Shown here: positions 1-6,532 of the stretch, piece by piece | How positions within the stretch are numbered: the first letter of the stretch is position 1 | Layout: each line of letters opens with the position of its first letter | DNA from: Sphingobacteriia bacterium | Lineage (GTDB): Bacteria; Bacteroidota; Bacteroidia; Bacteroidales; UBA7960 | Assembly (NCBI GenBank): GCA_011390575.1 | Contig: JAABSE010000023.1 | Span: forward strand, 1 to 46,550 | Length of the DNA: 46,550 nt | Reading direction: 5' to 3' | Translations under genes and position numbers: made by a program | Notes under the pieces: model-generated | Databases searched by the model: none | What the model saw: the letters and a program-made list of their open reading frames with translations, nothing else | Told to the model about the DNA's origin: nothing

Positions 1-31
1 GAACTGGAAGCATCCGGGGTCAGGGGCCACC

Positions 32-79
32 CTTCGACAGGCTCAGGGACCATCGTTCCGGTGGCTGAGCCTGTCGAAG
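32..79. repeat. 15-bp perfect inverted repeat (REP-like hairpin)
   Basis: Arms at 32-46 (cttcgacaggctcag) and 65-79 (ctgagcctgtcgaag) are perfect reverse complements separated by 18 nt. The arm is rich in CGA/TCG and resembles short palindromic repeats that recur between genes in many Bacteroidota. It lies 100 nt before the SGNH hydrolase start and has no T-run, so it is more likely a repeat than a terminator. Confidence 0.7.
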
Positions 80-178
80 CCACGGCACAACTCCATACCC
101 CCATGCCGCATTCTCGTTGTCTCGGGACTTCTGCTTTACATTAATAGTCCACTAAATCACTAACTCATTCATTCACCC

Positions 179-700
179 ATGAAAGCACTGTTTATCGGAG
201 ACTCCATCACCGAAGGTTTTGACCTGGAAAAATATTTCCCGGGCAAAGGGTATGTAAACCATGGGATTTCCGGCTACAGCTCGGAAGAGGTGCTTGGTGC
301 CATGCATAAAGGATGGTTTAAAAGCAATCCGGAAAGGGTGTTTTTATGCATCGGCACCAATGATTTGGCACGTGATTACGATGAAGCAGATACGCTGGAC
401 ACCATCGGGCGGCTACTGACAAAAACCAGGGAGTTCACTTCTGGTAGCAGCAAGATTTATCTCCTATCTCTGTTTCCCACCCGGCACAATCCACCCCGAC
501 CCAATCCGGTCATCAGGCAGTTAAACAGTAAAATTCATAAGCTGGCAGTGCAGGAAAATGCTGGTTATCTTCATTTACATCCCTTTTTTGCTGATGAAAA
601 CGGACAATTGAAAAGAGAATTTACGGAAGATGGGTTACATCTGAATGAAAATGCTTACGTGCTGTGGGCGCAGCTCGTAAGGCCTCTGATGTCTGGTTAA
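179..700 (+). CDS. SGNH/GDSL-family hydrolase (lipase/esterase-like)
   Basis: This 173-residue protein is a compact single-domain SGNH hydrolase. The family hydrolyses ester bonds in lipids, acylated sugars or acetylated polysaccharides. The blocks are in order: GDSIT with nucleophile Ser9 right at the N-terminus, a block II glycine in NHGISG (27-32), GTND with Asn61/Asp62, and DGLHLN (151-156), which supplies the Asp151 and His154 of the charge relay. There is no signal peptide, since the protein starts straight into the first beta strand, so it is probably cytoplasmic. The first ATG is used because the GDS block starts at residue 7. It is preceded by a hairpin repeat and followed 11 nt after its stop by another repeat copy. 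The substrate cannot be read from sequence. Confidence 0.9.
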   Translation: MKALFIGDSITEGFDLEKYFPGKGYVNHGISGYSSEEVLGAMHKGWFKSNPERVFLCIGTNDLARDYDEADTLDTIGRLLTKTREFTSGSSKIYLLSLFPTRHNPPRPNPVIRQLNSKIHKLAVQENAGYLHLHPFFADENGQLKREFTEDGLHLNENAYVLWAQLVRPLMSG

Positions 701-710
701 AGTATTGTCT

Positions 711-766
711 GATCCGGAACTTTGTTCAATGCCAGTGAGGGTATGACTACAGTTCATGCCCTAACA
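711..766 (+). repeat. Hairpin repeat, copy 1
   Basis: Arm 734-746 (agtgagggtatga), loop of 7 nt, arm 754-766 (tcatgccctaaca). The upstream flank with gatccggaac and ttgttcaatgcc is shared with the copies near 2.3 and 3.7 kb. This copy has decayed pairing at the base of the stem: a C to A change in the right arm and a changed last base. It sits just after the SGNH gene stop. Confidence 0.7.
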
Positions 767-832
767 AAAGTGGAGTCTTTTGCCAGGCAAAATATGTGAT
801 GTAGATGCAAAAGAGCAATGCGGATTTAATAA

Positions 833-1432
833 TTACTTTTGCTCCCTGATCCTCCATCGATCTGCTGGGATGCCTATGGGTTGACTTGTGTCGGGATAAT
901 ACATCTCAAAAACTTCACTAATATGAATGATTTTACCCTGATAAACAGAATATTCATAAAACGGCGGATGAATAAAACCGTGAATTTCCCTTGTGCTTCC
1001 GATAATTCCTGTAATACTATCTTTATCCCAGTCAACCTGTACTTCAGGGAAACCCGACAAAACGGAAGTGACTTCCAAAAGAATTTCGCGATAGGAATTG
1101 CTTTTTCTTTGTTTATATTCCGGCGTATATAAATATATCAACACCCCTGAATCCAGGAGGTAGCAATCCGGTGTTTTATAAAATAGTTCAAACAAACCGT
1201 TTATTGCATAAACTCTAAATACATTTAAAGTGTCCTTCCTGTAATAATCGATTGTTAAATAGAAGCTTTCAGGCAATTTGAACACCTGCAAATAGTGATC
1301 GTATGCAATTTTTAAATCGTCAGTGTTGTCAAAAGAAAACCCCTCATCACAATACAATCTTTGTGAAAAGCTAGTTACGGGATTTTGGATCAGGAAGAAC
1401 AATACAATCAGCAGCTTGAATATGTGATTCAT
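833..1432 (-). CDS. Unknown exported protein, 199 aa
   Basis: I do not recognise this protein. It starts with a clear signal peptide (residues 1-23, hydrophobic core LLIVLFFLI, then SFSQ before the mature part), so it is exported to the periplasm or surface. There is no lipobox cysteine at the cleavage point. The mature part of about 175 residues is rich in Tyr, Phe and Asp with alternating hydrophobic residues, which suggests a mostly beta fold. No catalytic motif is seen. It is on the opposite strand to its left neighbour and on the same strand as the lipoprotein gene at 1508-1951, 75 nt away, so the two could share a transcript. A weak reading-frame shadow on the other strand was not chosen because it lacks a signal sequence. 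Confidence 0.7.
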   Translation of the reverse strand: MNHIFKLLIVLFFLIQNPVTSFSQRLYCDEGFSFDNTDDLKIAYDHYLQVFKLPESFYLTIDYYRKDTLNVFRVYAINGLFELFYKTPDCYLLDSGVLIYLYTPEYKQRKSNSYREILLEVTSVLSGFPEVQVDWDKDSITGIIGSTREIHGFIHPPFYEYSVYQGKIIHISEVFEMYYPDTSQPIGIPADRWRIREQK

Positions 1433-1507
1433 GGTTAAAGTATTTTGATTTTACCAAAACAGTATGTCAACTAATATGCCTTGGTTTTATTGATTTCAAA
1501 GACCGAT

Positions 1508-1951
1508 TTAAGGAAAAGTTACTGTCCAATTACTTTTCTTTAATTCCTCTAAGGTAAACTCCATCCGTTTTTCAAATAATTCCTTTTCCAGTATCTCTTC
1601 ATCAGTATAATTCATTACAATTGAGTCAGAAAAGACGGCAATGTAAATCCTGTCATTCTCACATTCTCTGATAAACCCAGGCCATGATCCTCTCATAATT
1701 ATATATTGAGATGACTTTTTTCTAATGAACCATTCTGATTCTGTAGATAGACTATCCCGAAGATGATCAACCCAATAATAATCTGGCCTGTAAAATTTGA
1801 CATCCTCCAACTTATGATGACATGAAAAAATTATATAAATATCAATATTAGAATTATTATTGAAAACCAGCCTGTCATCTCCACATCCAAAACCCTGTAA
1901 AAAAGGCATAAGAATAATTGCCATCCATGTTATTTTTGAATTGAATTTCAT
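1508..1951 (-). CDS. Unknown small lipoprotein, 147 aa
   Basis: This is a 147-residue protein with a lipoprotein signal: a hydrophobic segment (WMAIILMPFL) followed by GFGC, with the lipid-modified Cys23 next to GDD. Asp after the cysteine is compatible with Bacteroidota lipoproteins. The mature part starts with Asn-rich NNNSNIDIYIIF, a pattern seen in small Bacteroidales hypothetical lipoproteins that carry a short beta-sandwich. A charged helix near the end (EEILEKELFEKRMEF) precedes a final TVTF strand. The function is unknown. It is transcribed towards the unknown exported gene at 833-1432, and both are AT-rich compared with the core genes of this window. Confidence 0.7.
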   Translation of the reverse strand: MKFNSKITWMAIILMPFLQGFGCGDDRLVFNNNSNIDIYIIFSCHHKLEDVKFYRPDYYWVDHLRDSLSTESEWFIRKKSSQYIIMRGSWPGFIRECENDRIYIAVFSDSIVMNYTDEEILEKELFEKRMEFTLEELKKSNWTVTFP

Positions 1952-2250
1952 AATAGATAGTTAATCAAGGTTTTTTAATTGAAAATCTTACCACCTATTA
2001 GGATTTCAAAAGAAAACTCAAAAGCTCTCTTATTAGCATCTATTTCGATACAATTATTATTATTCACACTTGGTGCAAAAAAATAACTCTTGCACGAGAT
2101 TTCCACTTTTGTTGTTGAGGGGTATAAGGTGCAGATTTCTTTTTTCAAAGACCGGTTTACACCCTGCAATTATACAAAATATTTTGATTGATAGGCTTGA
2201 AAATCAGAGGGATTTATGTTAAATATCTGAGGGTTGTGCTGCTAAAGTTT

Positions 2251-2335
2251 AGTCCGGACCGGAGCTGCAGTCCGGGCCGGACAAGCGCCTTGTTCAATAC
2301 CTGTGAGAGTATGATTACAGTTCAATGCCCTCACT
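2251..2335 (+). repeat. Composite hairpin repeat, copy 2
   Basis: Two 18-nt direct units (2251-2268 and 2269-2286, each starting agtccgg) are followed by the common hairpin. The left arm is at 2302-2314 and the right arm at 2321-2335, the latter with one inserted A. The whole 85-nt module aligns base for base with 3632-3715, which shows that the unit of repetition is larger than the hairpin. Confidence 0.75.
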
Positions 2336-2370
2336 AAAAAAGCAATGGATGTTGCATGTGCAATGTTGGT

Positions 2371-2400
2371 GGGAGCGGAAATGCAATTTCCGCTCAAGCG
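2371..2400. repeat. Short hairpin repeat (gagcggaaat type), copy 1
   Basis: Arm gagcggaaat at 2373-2382, loop gca, and perfect complement atttccgctc at 2386-2395. It is followed by a G-rich tail. A second copy with one mismatch lies at 3361-3390, so the two copies bracket the toxin-antitoxin pair. Confidence 0.7.
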
Positions 2401-2444
2401 GGGGTGCACAATTTTCAGTGCTTCATTTTTTCATTAATGTTTTG

Positions 2445-2452
2445 TATTTTTG
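2445..2452 (+). promoter_or_regulatory. Candidate Bacteroidota -7 promoter box for the TA operon
   Basis: TATTTTTG matches the Bacteroidota -7 consensus TAnnTTTG exactly and lies 47 nt before the antitoxin ATG at 2499. No good -33 TTTG/TTG is seen at the usual spacing, so support is partial. Confidence 0.4.
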
Positions 2453-2498
2453 TTTACATGATTGCCATAAGGTTTGTGGTCTTACAAAAAATATTCTT

Positions 2499-2750
2499 AT
2501 GAATCCAAGTACAGCCGATTTAAAAAACTATTTACATAAGCTTATCGCTGAGACCGATGATGAGAATATTCTTAGCAAGGTACAAGCTTATTTTACCACG
2601 TTAAATAGTAAAAACGTTGACTGGTGGGAAACGATCTCCAATCAGGAACAAGATGCCATAAATATTGGGTTACAGCAGCTTGAAAATGGTGAGGGAATAC
2701 CCCACGAAGAAGTAAAACGGAAAGCAGATAATTTGCTTGGCAGAAAATGA
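2499..2750 (+). CDS. Probable type II antitoxin partner
   Basis: This is an 83-residue acidic, helical protein starting MNPSTADLKNYLHKLIAETD. It contains WWETISNQEQDAINIGLQQLENGEGIPHEEVKRKADNLL in its second half, cited here only as two adjoining motifs: WWETIS and GEGIPHEEV. The 'GL.QLE.GEGI.HEEV' pattern is characteristic of small antitoxins encoded just before RelE/ParE toxins in Bacteroidota. The reading frame is open further upstream to 2325, but that extension runs through a hairpin repeat and is Cys/Trp-rich, so the ATG at 2499 is preferred. It ends in an ATGA overlap with the toxin gene, which implies translational coupling. Its expected role is to neutralise the toxin and repress the operon. 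The DNA-binding fold is not obvious by eye. Confidence 0.8.
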   Translation: MNPSTADLKNYLHKLIAETDDENILSKVQAYFTTLNSKNVDWWETISNQEQDAINIGLQQLENGEGIPHEEVKRKADNLLGRK

Positions 2751-3037
2751 AAGAATATCAAATCTTCTGGTCTCCTCTGGCAGAAGAAACATACCTGGAA
2801 ACAATTTCCCAAATCCTTAAACATTGGACTGTTAAGGAGGCAGTAGACTTTGAAGCCAAAGTTGAAAGCTTGATTAGGAAACTGAAAACACAAAAACGAC
2901 TTTGCCCCCCTTCGGATAAACAAAAAAATCTTCTACGCTGTGTTATAACCTCCCAAAGTTCTATAGTGTATCAAATAAATGATGATGTTATTGAACTTGT
3001 CGCTTTCTTCGATAACCGAAGTGAACATCAATATTAA
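2747..3037 (+). CDS. Type II toxin, RelE/ParE superfamily
   Basis: This 96-residue protein has the RelE/ParE layout: an N-terminal strand (YQIFWSPLAEETY), an alpha hairpin with Trp28 and a KVESLIRKLK helix, a short CPPSDKQKNLLRC loop, and C-terminal strands (SSIVYQIND, VIELVAFFDNR). The 'IELV.FFDNR.....' ending is the usual terminus of ParE-type toxins in this phylum. RelE members cleave mRNA on the ribosome and ParE members poison gyrase, and which applies here cannot be told from sequence. Start codon 2747 overlaps the antitoxin stop by 4 nt. The gene is complete, with no frameshift. The pair sits in a repeat-rich, gene-poor island, as such modules often do. Confidence 0.85.
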   Translation: MKEYQIFWSPLAEETYLETISQILKHWTVKEAVDFEAKVESLIRKLKTQKRLCPPSDKQKNLLRCVITSQSSIVYQINDDVIELVAFFDNRSEHQY

Positions 3038-3091
3038 AACCAGGAGATTTGCTGAAGCATGTCTTTGAATGAATTAGTATTCCGGATTATT

Positions 3092-3320
3092 TAGGGCTTG
3101 CTGAGAAACACTCAATGAGCTGTTTATTAATTTATTGTATCATATTTTTTATCTTGTAAGTGCAAGCTTTATTGATCAATTAGTAGAAAAACTTTGCTTT
3201 ATGTTTGCGTTAGTTTTTAGTACATCATCTGCTTCGTTGCCTTCAGCTCGTAGTATATTAATACGACTTCGCCTTGTCGCCTTGCATCTGATGCACTAAA
3301 AACTTTTTCAGCGAGCCCTA
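3092..3320. repeat. MITE-like nested palindromic element, about 230 bp
   Basis: Outer arms 3092-3108 (tagggcttgctgagaaa) and 3304-3320 (reverse complement tagggctcgctgaaaaa) differ at two positions. Inner arms 3213-3232 and 3284-3303 share gtttttagt, catca and other bases, and the inner loop holds a further imperfect palindrome around gtatattaatac (about 3250-3265). No ORF lies inside. The nested terminal inverted repeats without coding capacity fit a non-autonomous palindromic element or a REP/BIME-like unit. It lies 55 nt after the toxin stop. Confidence 0.6.
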
Positions 3321-3360
3321 TTTAGATGCAGACAAGAAGGGCTATCATAATGTGATGATG

Positions 3361-3390
3361 GGAGCGGAAATGCAACTTCCGCTCAGCGGG
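3361..3390. repeat. Short hairpin repeat (gagcggaaat type), copy 2
   Basis: Arm 3362-3371 (gagcggaaat) and arm 3375-3384 (acttccgctc) pair with one mismatch around a 3-nt loop. The same sequence with a perfect stem occurs at 2371-2400, and both are preceded by a G-rich ggg and followed by agcggg. Confidence 0.65.
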
Positions 3391-3481
3391 TGAGTAGTCC
3401 CTGGATTTCATATACATACCCGAACAACAATCTCCCGAACCCGGCACGATGACCGGTATCTTCAATGGTAGCCCCTTGTAA

Positions 3482-3554
3482 AGACGTGTCTGCACGGCAC
3501 GTCTCCCGTTTACCCCACGGATCCAAGGTAGAGACGCGCATGAAGGCGCGTCTC
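3482..3554. repeat. Twin GTAGAGACG-type hairpins
   Basis: Hairpin one pairs agacgtg (3482-3488) with cacgtct (3498-3504). Hairpin two pairs gagacgcgc (3531-3539) with gcgcgtctc (3546-3554). The two are related in sequence, with gtaaagacg and gtagagacg at their left edges, and look like tandem members of one palindromic repeat family common in free-living Bacteroidota and cyanobacteria. Confidence 0.65.
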
Positions 3555-3631
3555 CAAACCTTTGATTCCAAATGGCCTGGAGTTAATGAAAAGAACACAT
3601 TACCTGCGAAAAGGGATGGTACCACAAGTAT

Positions 3632-3715
3632 AGTCCTTACCGGAACTCTAGTCCGGATCGGACAGCTCCTTTGTGCAATGCCAGTGAGGGTATGGCTACA
3701 ATTCATGCCCTCACC
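3632..3715 (+). repeat. Composite hairpin repeat, copy 3
   Basis: Two 18-nt units (3632-3649, 3650-3667) precede the hairpin with arms 3683-3695 and 3703-3715. It is the same length (84 versus 85 nt) and order as 2251-2335 and lies in the same orientation. Confidence 0.75.
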
Positions 3716-4124
3716 AAAATACGCATTATTTGCAGGGTTGGATGGTAAAACCCTTATTGATTTCATGGGTTTTAGTCACTATATAGTCCGGGCAGGACCT
3801 TTTTTGACGGTGCATTTTACAAAACAATGGAATGTTCAGAGAGTGAATAAACCGATTTCAATTTGCATTTTAGGTAGTTATACAGAATCCGTTTTGCTGC
3901 TATTTTTAGTGGTAACCTATTCTTAATTTGGCGGTTTGATGGCATTTAGAAACCTCAGGAATTCCCATCTTAAAAATATTAAATAATTCTTTGAAATAAT
4001 GGGAATAATTAGTATAATTGCAAGGGATAGGAATTCATTCTTATCGCAGACCCCTATTCAGATGATAATAATAAGACACAAGAATTATTTTCAACCCTAT
4101 TTACAAACTAAAAAACAACCGCTT

Positions 4125-6335
4125 ATGAAAAAGTTTACACAAATGAGTTTTGCATTCCTGATGATTTTTTTGTTATCAGGAGCCTTTTTGCCTGTTGAGG
4201 CCAACAAGGAAACAGCTGCACTTGACCCGGTTACCATTTTGATGGACAAGAGCCAGGCTTCGGGCACTCTGCCGGATTTCATCAATGATCCGGGAGCAAA
4301 CCGTGGTGCTGCTTTCAACGGACAGTATGTGTTTGTTGCATCGCGTCAGGGAGGAAATAATATTCATTACTGGAATATTAATAATCCCGATGCTGAGCCA
4401 CAGGCACTTGATATGACCGGAGTTGCCGGAGGTACTTTCGTTATCAACGACGTTACTACTGCCGGCGATCATATTTTTGCCACCAACATGGTAATGCCGG
4501 GGATGTTTAAAGTGTACCACTGGAACAGTCTCAGTGCTGAACCTGTCGCGCTGATTGAATACGATTCAGGTGATGCCCGTTTGGGCGATGCTTTTACCGT
4601 CATTGGTGATCCTTCAGTTTTTGCATCTGTGGTGGTAAGTGCTCATAATACCAATAATTTCTATGTATGGGAAATTGAAAATGGCGCGCTGGTAAGTGAA
4701 ACTCCAGATATCGTTACCGCTTCTGAACTTGACGACGTGGTAAGTTTTGCAAGGGTTACCCAGGTGCCCGGTGAAGATCTCTATGTAGTTAGTGGTTCAT
4801 CTATAGGTATTGCTCTGATTGATGAAGAACTCAATCTGCTGACTGGTATCCCTTCTGACTTCTTCCCCTACTGGTCTATGTATCCCCATGTGTTTTATCA
4901 TGAGGGAGAAAGATTCCTTGCCTATATGCATGTAAGCACGGATCCGGTTGAAAACATGTTGTATGTTCTTGATCTCAATAATGGAGCAACCGTAACGGAG
5001 GCCATAACCAACCTTGCTGCTTCCACTTTTGCTGATGAGGTAGTGTATTCTCTGGCGCTGGGTGATGTTTCCAACGGTAATGCCAGTGTGGGGCTTGACA
5101 TAGCCACCGACTCCTTCGGAAACGTGATGATGATGGCCTATGCTGCCGGTAATGGTCTTGTAGTGCAACAGTTTGGCGATGAAACACCAGCTGGTATGCC
5201 TCTTCCTTTTGTTGAAACTTTCGCAGGCCTGGGTGAAGAAACTCCCGAAGACTGGATTCCCGAAGGCTGGCTGAATGTAGATGCCGATGGTGATACACAT
5301 ACCTGGTACTGGGCCGACTTTTTGGATGAAGAAACGGAAGAATATGAAACGTATATGCTTTCCCGTTCCTGGTTGGAGGCCGATGGCCCCTTAACTCCCG
5401 ACAACTGGCTGATTACTCCCGCTATTTATTTCAATGAAGTAGCCGAAGAAGAAAGTATAGAACTTAAGTTTAATGTAGCACCTACAGCGGGTACCCCTGG
5501 TTTCCGTCTCGAACGTTATGAAGTACTGATTTCTGTTACCGATACCGATCCTGCAAGCTTTACCATGCTTTGGGAAGAAACCTTCACCGAAGACGATGTG
5601 AACTGGGAGTGGCAGGAAAAAGTACTTGATCTGACTCAATACGCAGGAGAAACAGTACATATTGCTTTCCGTCATTATGGCTCTACAGATATGGACAGGG
5701 TTGCTCTGGAAAGCATGTCTGTTGAGGTAGTAACCGAAGAACCCCCTGCACTCGCCGATCTTACCCTGAATGTGAAGATGGCAGTATGGGCCGAATGGGA
5801 AATATTTGACCCGGCTGAAGACTTTGTGGATGTTGCTGGTTCCTTCAATGAATGGGGCGATGGTGAAGAACTGGTACTTGTGCCGTTAGACGACGAAGAT
5901 CTTACCTACACCATTACCATTCCCGACCTGGAAGTGGGCGAAACCTATAACTTTAAATTCAGAATCAATGGCTCCTGGGATGATGAAACAGCAGAATTCC
6001 CTTCAGGCGGTCCTGATCGTGAAGTTACCATCATGGAGGCCGATAATGAGTATACCTATTGGTACAACGATGATGATCCTACCGGAGTAAATGAGTTGGC
6101 AGAAACAGGATTTGTGATGTTCCCCAATCCTGCTTCAAATCAGGTTACCATTCAATCTGAAGAGAGTATCGAACAAATTGTGGTAAGTGATCTCACCGGA
6201 AGAACCATACAGCAGTTTCCTGTCAATAGTTTTGAAACACAACTGGATGTTTCTTCTTTCAATAACGGGATTTATTTGATTCGTGTTTTCACCGATAAAG
6301 GTGTGACTGTATCCAAAGTACAGGTAGTCAAATAA
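4125..6335 (+). CDS. Multidomain secreted protein with T9SS C-terminal sorting domain
   Basis: This is a 736-residue surface or secreted protein. A signal peptide (MKKFTQMSFAFLMIFLLSGA) starts at the ATG at 4125. The open frame to 3999 adds 42 residues before that signal and is rejected. Residues about 25-355 form a repetitive beta-rich region (WNINNPDAEP, YHWNSLSAEP, VWEIENG), probably a beta-propeller like DUF4623. Residues about 358-537 match a choice-of-anchor J/MAM-like beta-sandwich (VETFAG, GWLNVDADGD, NWLITPAIYF). Residues about 545-645 look like an AMPK/CBM48-type starch-binding-like sandwich (VAGSFNEWG, YNFKFRINGSWD). The last 75 residues are a T9SS type A sorting domain (FPNPASNQVTI, LTGRTIQQF, NGIYLIRVFTDKG, KVQVVK), which directs export and removal or anchoring by the T9SS. 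There is no catalytic signature, so a carbohydrate-binding role is only inferred. Confidence 0.85.
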   Translation: MKKFTQMSFAFLMIFLLSGAFLPVEANKETAALDPVTILMDKSQASGTLPDFINDPGANRGAAFNGQYVFVASRQGGNNIHYWNINNPDAEPQALDMTGVAGGTFVINDVTTAGDHIFATNMVMPGMFKVYHWNSLSAEPVALIEYDSGDARLGDAFTVIGDPSVFASVVVSAHNTNNFYVWEIENGALVSETPDIVTASELDDVVSFARVTQVPGEDLYVVSGSSIGIALIDEELNLLTGIPSDFFPYWSMYPHVFYHEGERFLAYMHVSTDPVENMLYVLDLNNGATVTEAITNLAASTFADEVVYSLALGDVSNGNASVGLDIATDSFGNVMMMAYAAGNGLVVQQFGDETPAGMPLPFVETFAGLGEETPEDWIPEGWLNVDADGDTHTWYWADFLDEETEEYETYMLSRSWLEADGPLTPDNWLITPAIYFNEVAEEESIELKFNVAPTAGTPGFRLERYEVLISVTDTDPASFTMLWEETFTEDDVNWEWQEKVLDLTQYAGETVHIAFRHYGSTDMDRVALESMSVEVVTEEPPALADLTLNVKMAVWAEWEIFDPAEDFVDVAGSFNEWGDGEELVLVPLDDEDLTYTITIPDLEVGETYNFKFRINGSWDDETAEFPSGGPDREVTIMEADNEYTYWYNDDDPTGVNELAETGFVMFPNPASNQVTIQSEESIEQIVVSDLTGRTIQQFPVNSFETQLDVSSFNNGIYLIRVFTDKGVTVSKVQVVK

Positions 6336-6362
6336 TCATCTTTGATGAATTGTTCATAAAAA

Positions 6363-6393
6363 AACACCGGTTAAACAAGCCGGTGTTTTTTTT
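6363..6393 (+). terminator. Rho-independent terminator after the T9SS cargo gene
   Basis: Arms aacaccgg (6363-6370) and ccggtgtt (6380-6387) with a 9-nt loop are followed by a T-run to 6393. It starts 27 nt after the stop codon at 6335. Confidence 0.85.
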
Positions 6394-6532
6394 ATATCCG
6401 GCATTACAAGTGTAAGCGCATCCTTAGCTCTTTGTTGTGCCCGTAATGCTACTTCATGTTTTGCGGTTGTCCATCGAATCAACGAAATAATTATTACCTT
6501 TCGCCTTTGTTTTAAAAACCATTGTTACCTCT

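Larger units (their letters stand above)
3391..4124. other. Gene-poor repeat region before the T9SS cargo gene
   Basis: No supported gene lies in this 734-nt stretch. Open frames on both strands cross the hairpins at 3482-3554 and 3632-3715 and have no recognisable product. Besides those repeats it holds a lone agtccgggcaggacc unit at 3784-3798. The last 160 nt before 4125 are AT-rich and probably contain the promoter and leader of the cargo gene, but no exact promoter box was found. Confidence 0.6.

Noticed and set aside
1975-2169. 64-aa ORF on the minus strand upstream of the small lipoprotein gene
   Set aside because: No family, no signal, no ribosome site, low-complexity AT-rich text; most likely a chance frame or relic.
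2325-2498. N-terminal extension of the antitoxin frame
   Set aside because: It runs through a hairpin repeat and encodes a Cys/Trp-rich stretch unlike antitoxins; the ATG at 2499 gives the family length.
2251-3798. Possible CRISPR array because of several repeats
   Set aside because: Repeats are few, irregularly spaced, differ from each other and have no spacers of equal length; no cas genes.
3383-3926. Overlapping ORFs of 127 (minus) and 153 (plus) residues
   Set aside because: Both cross three hairpin repeats and have no recognisable protein features.
3999-4124. Longer start for the T9SS cargo gene
   Set aside because: It would place 42 residues before a clear signal peptide.
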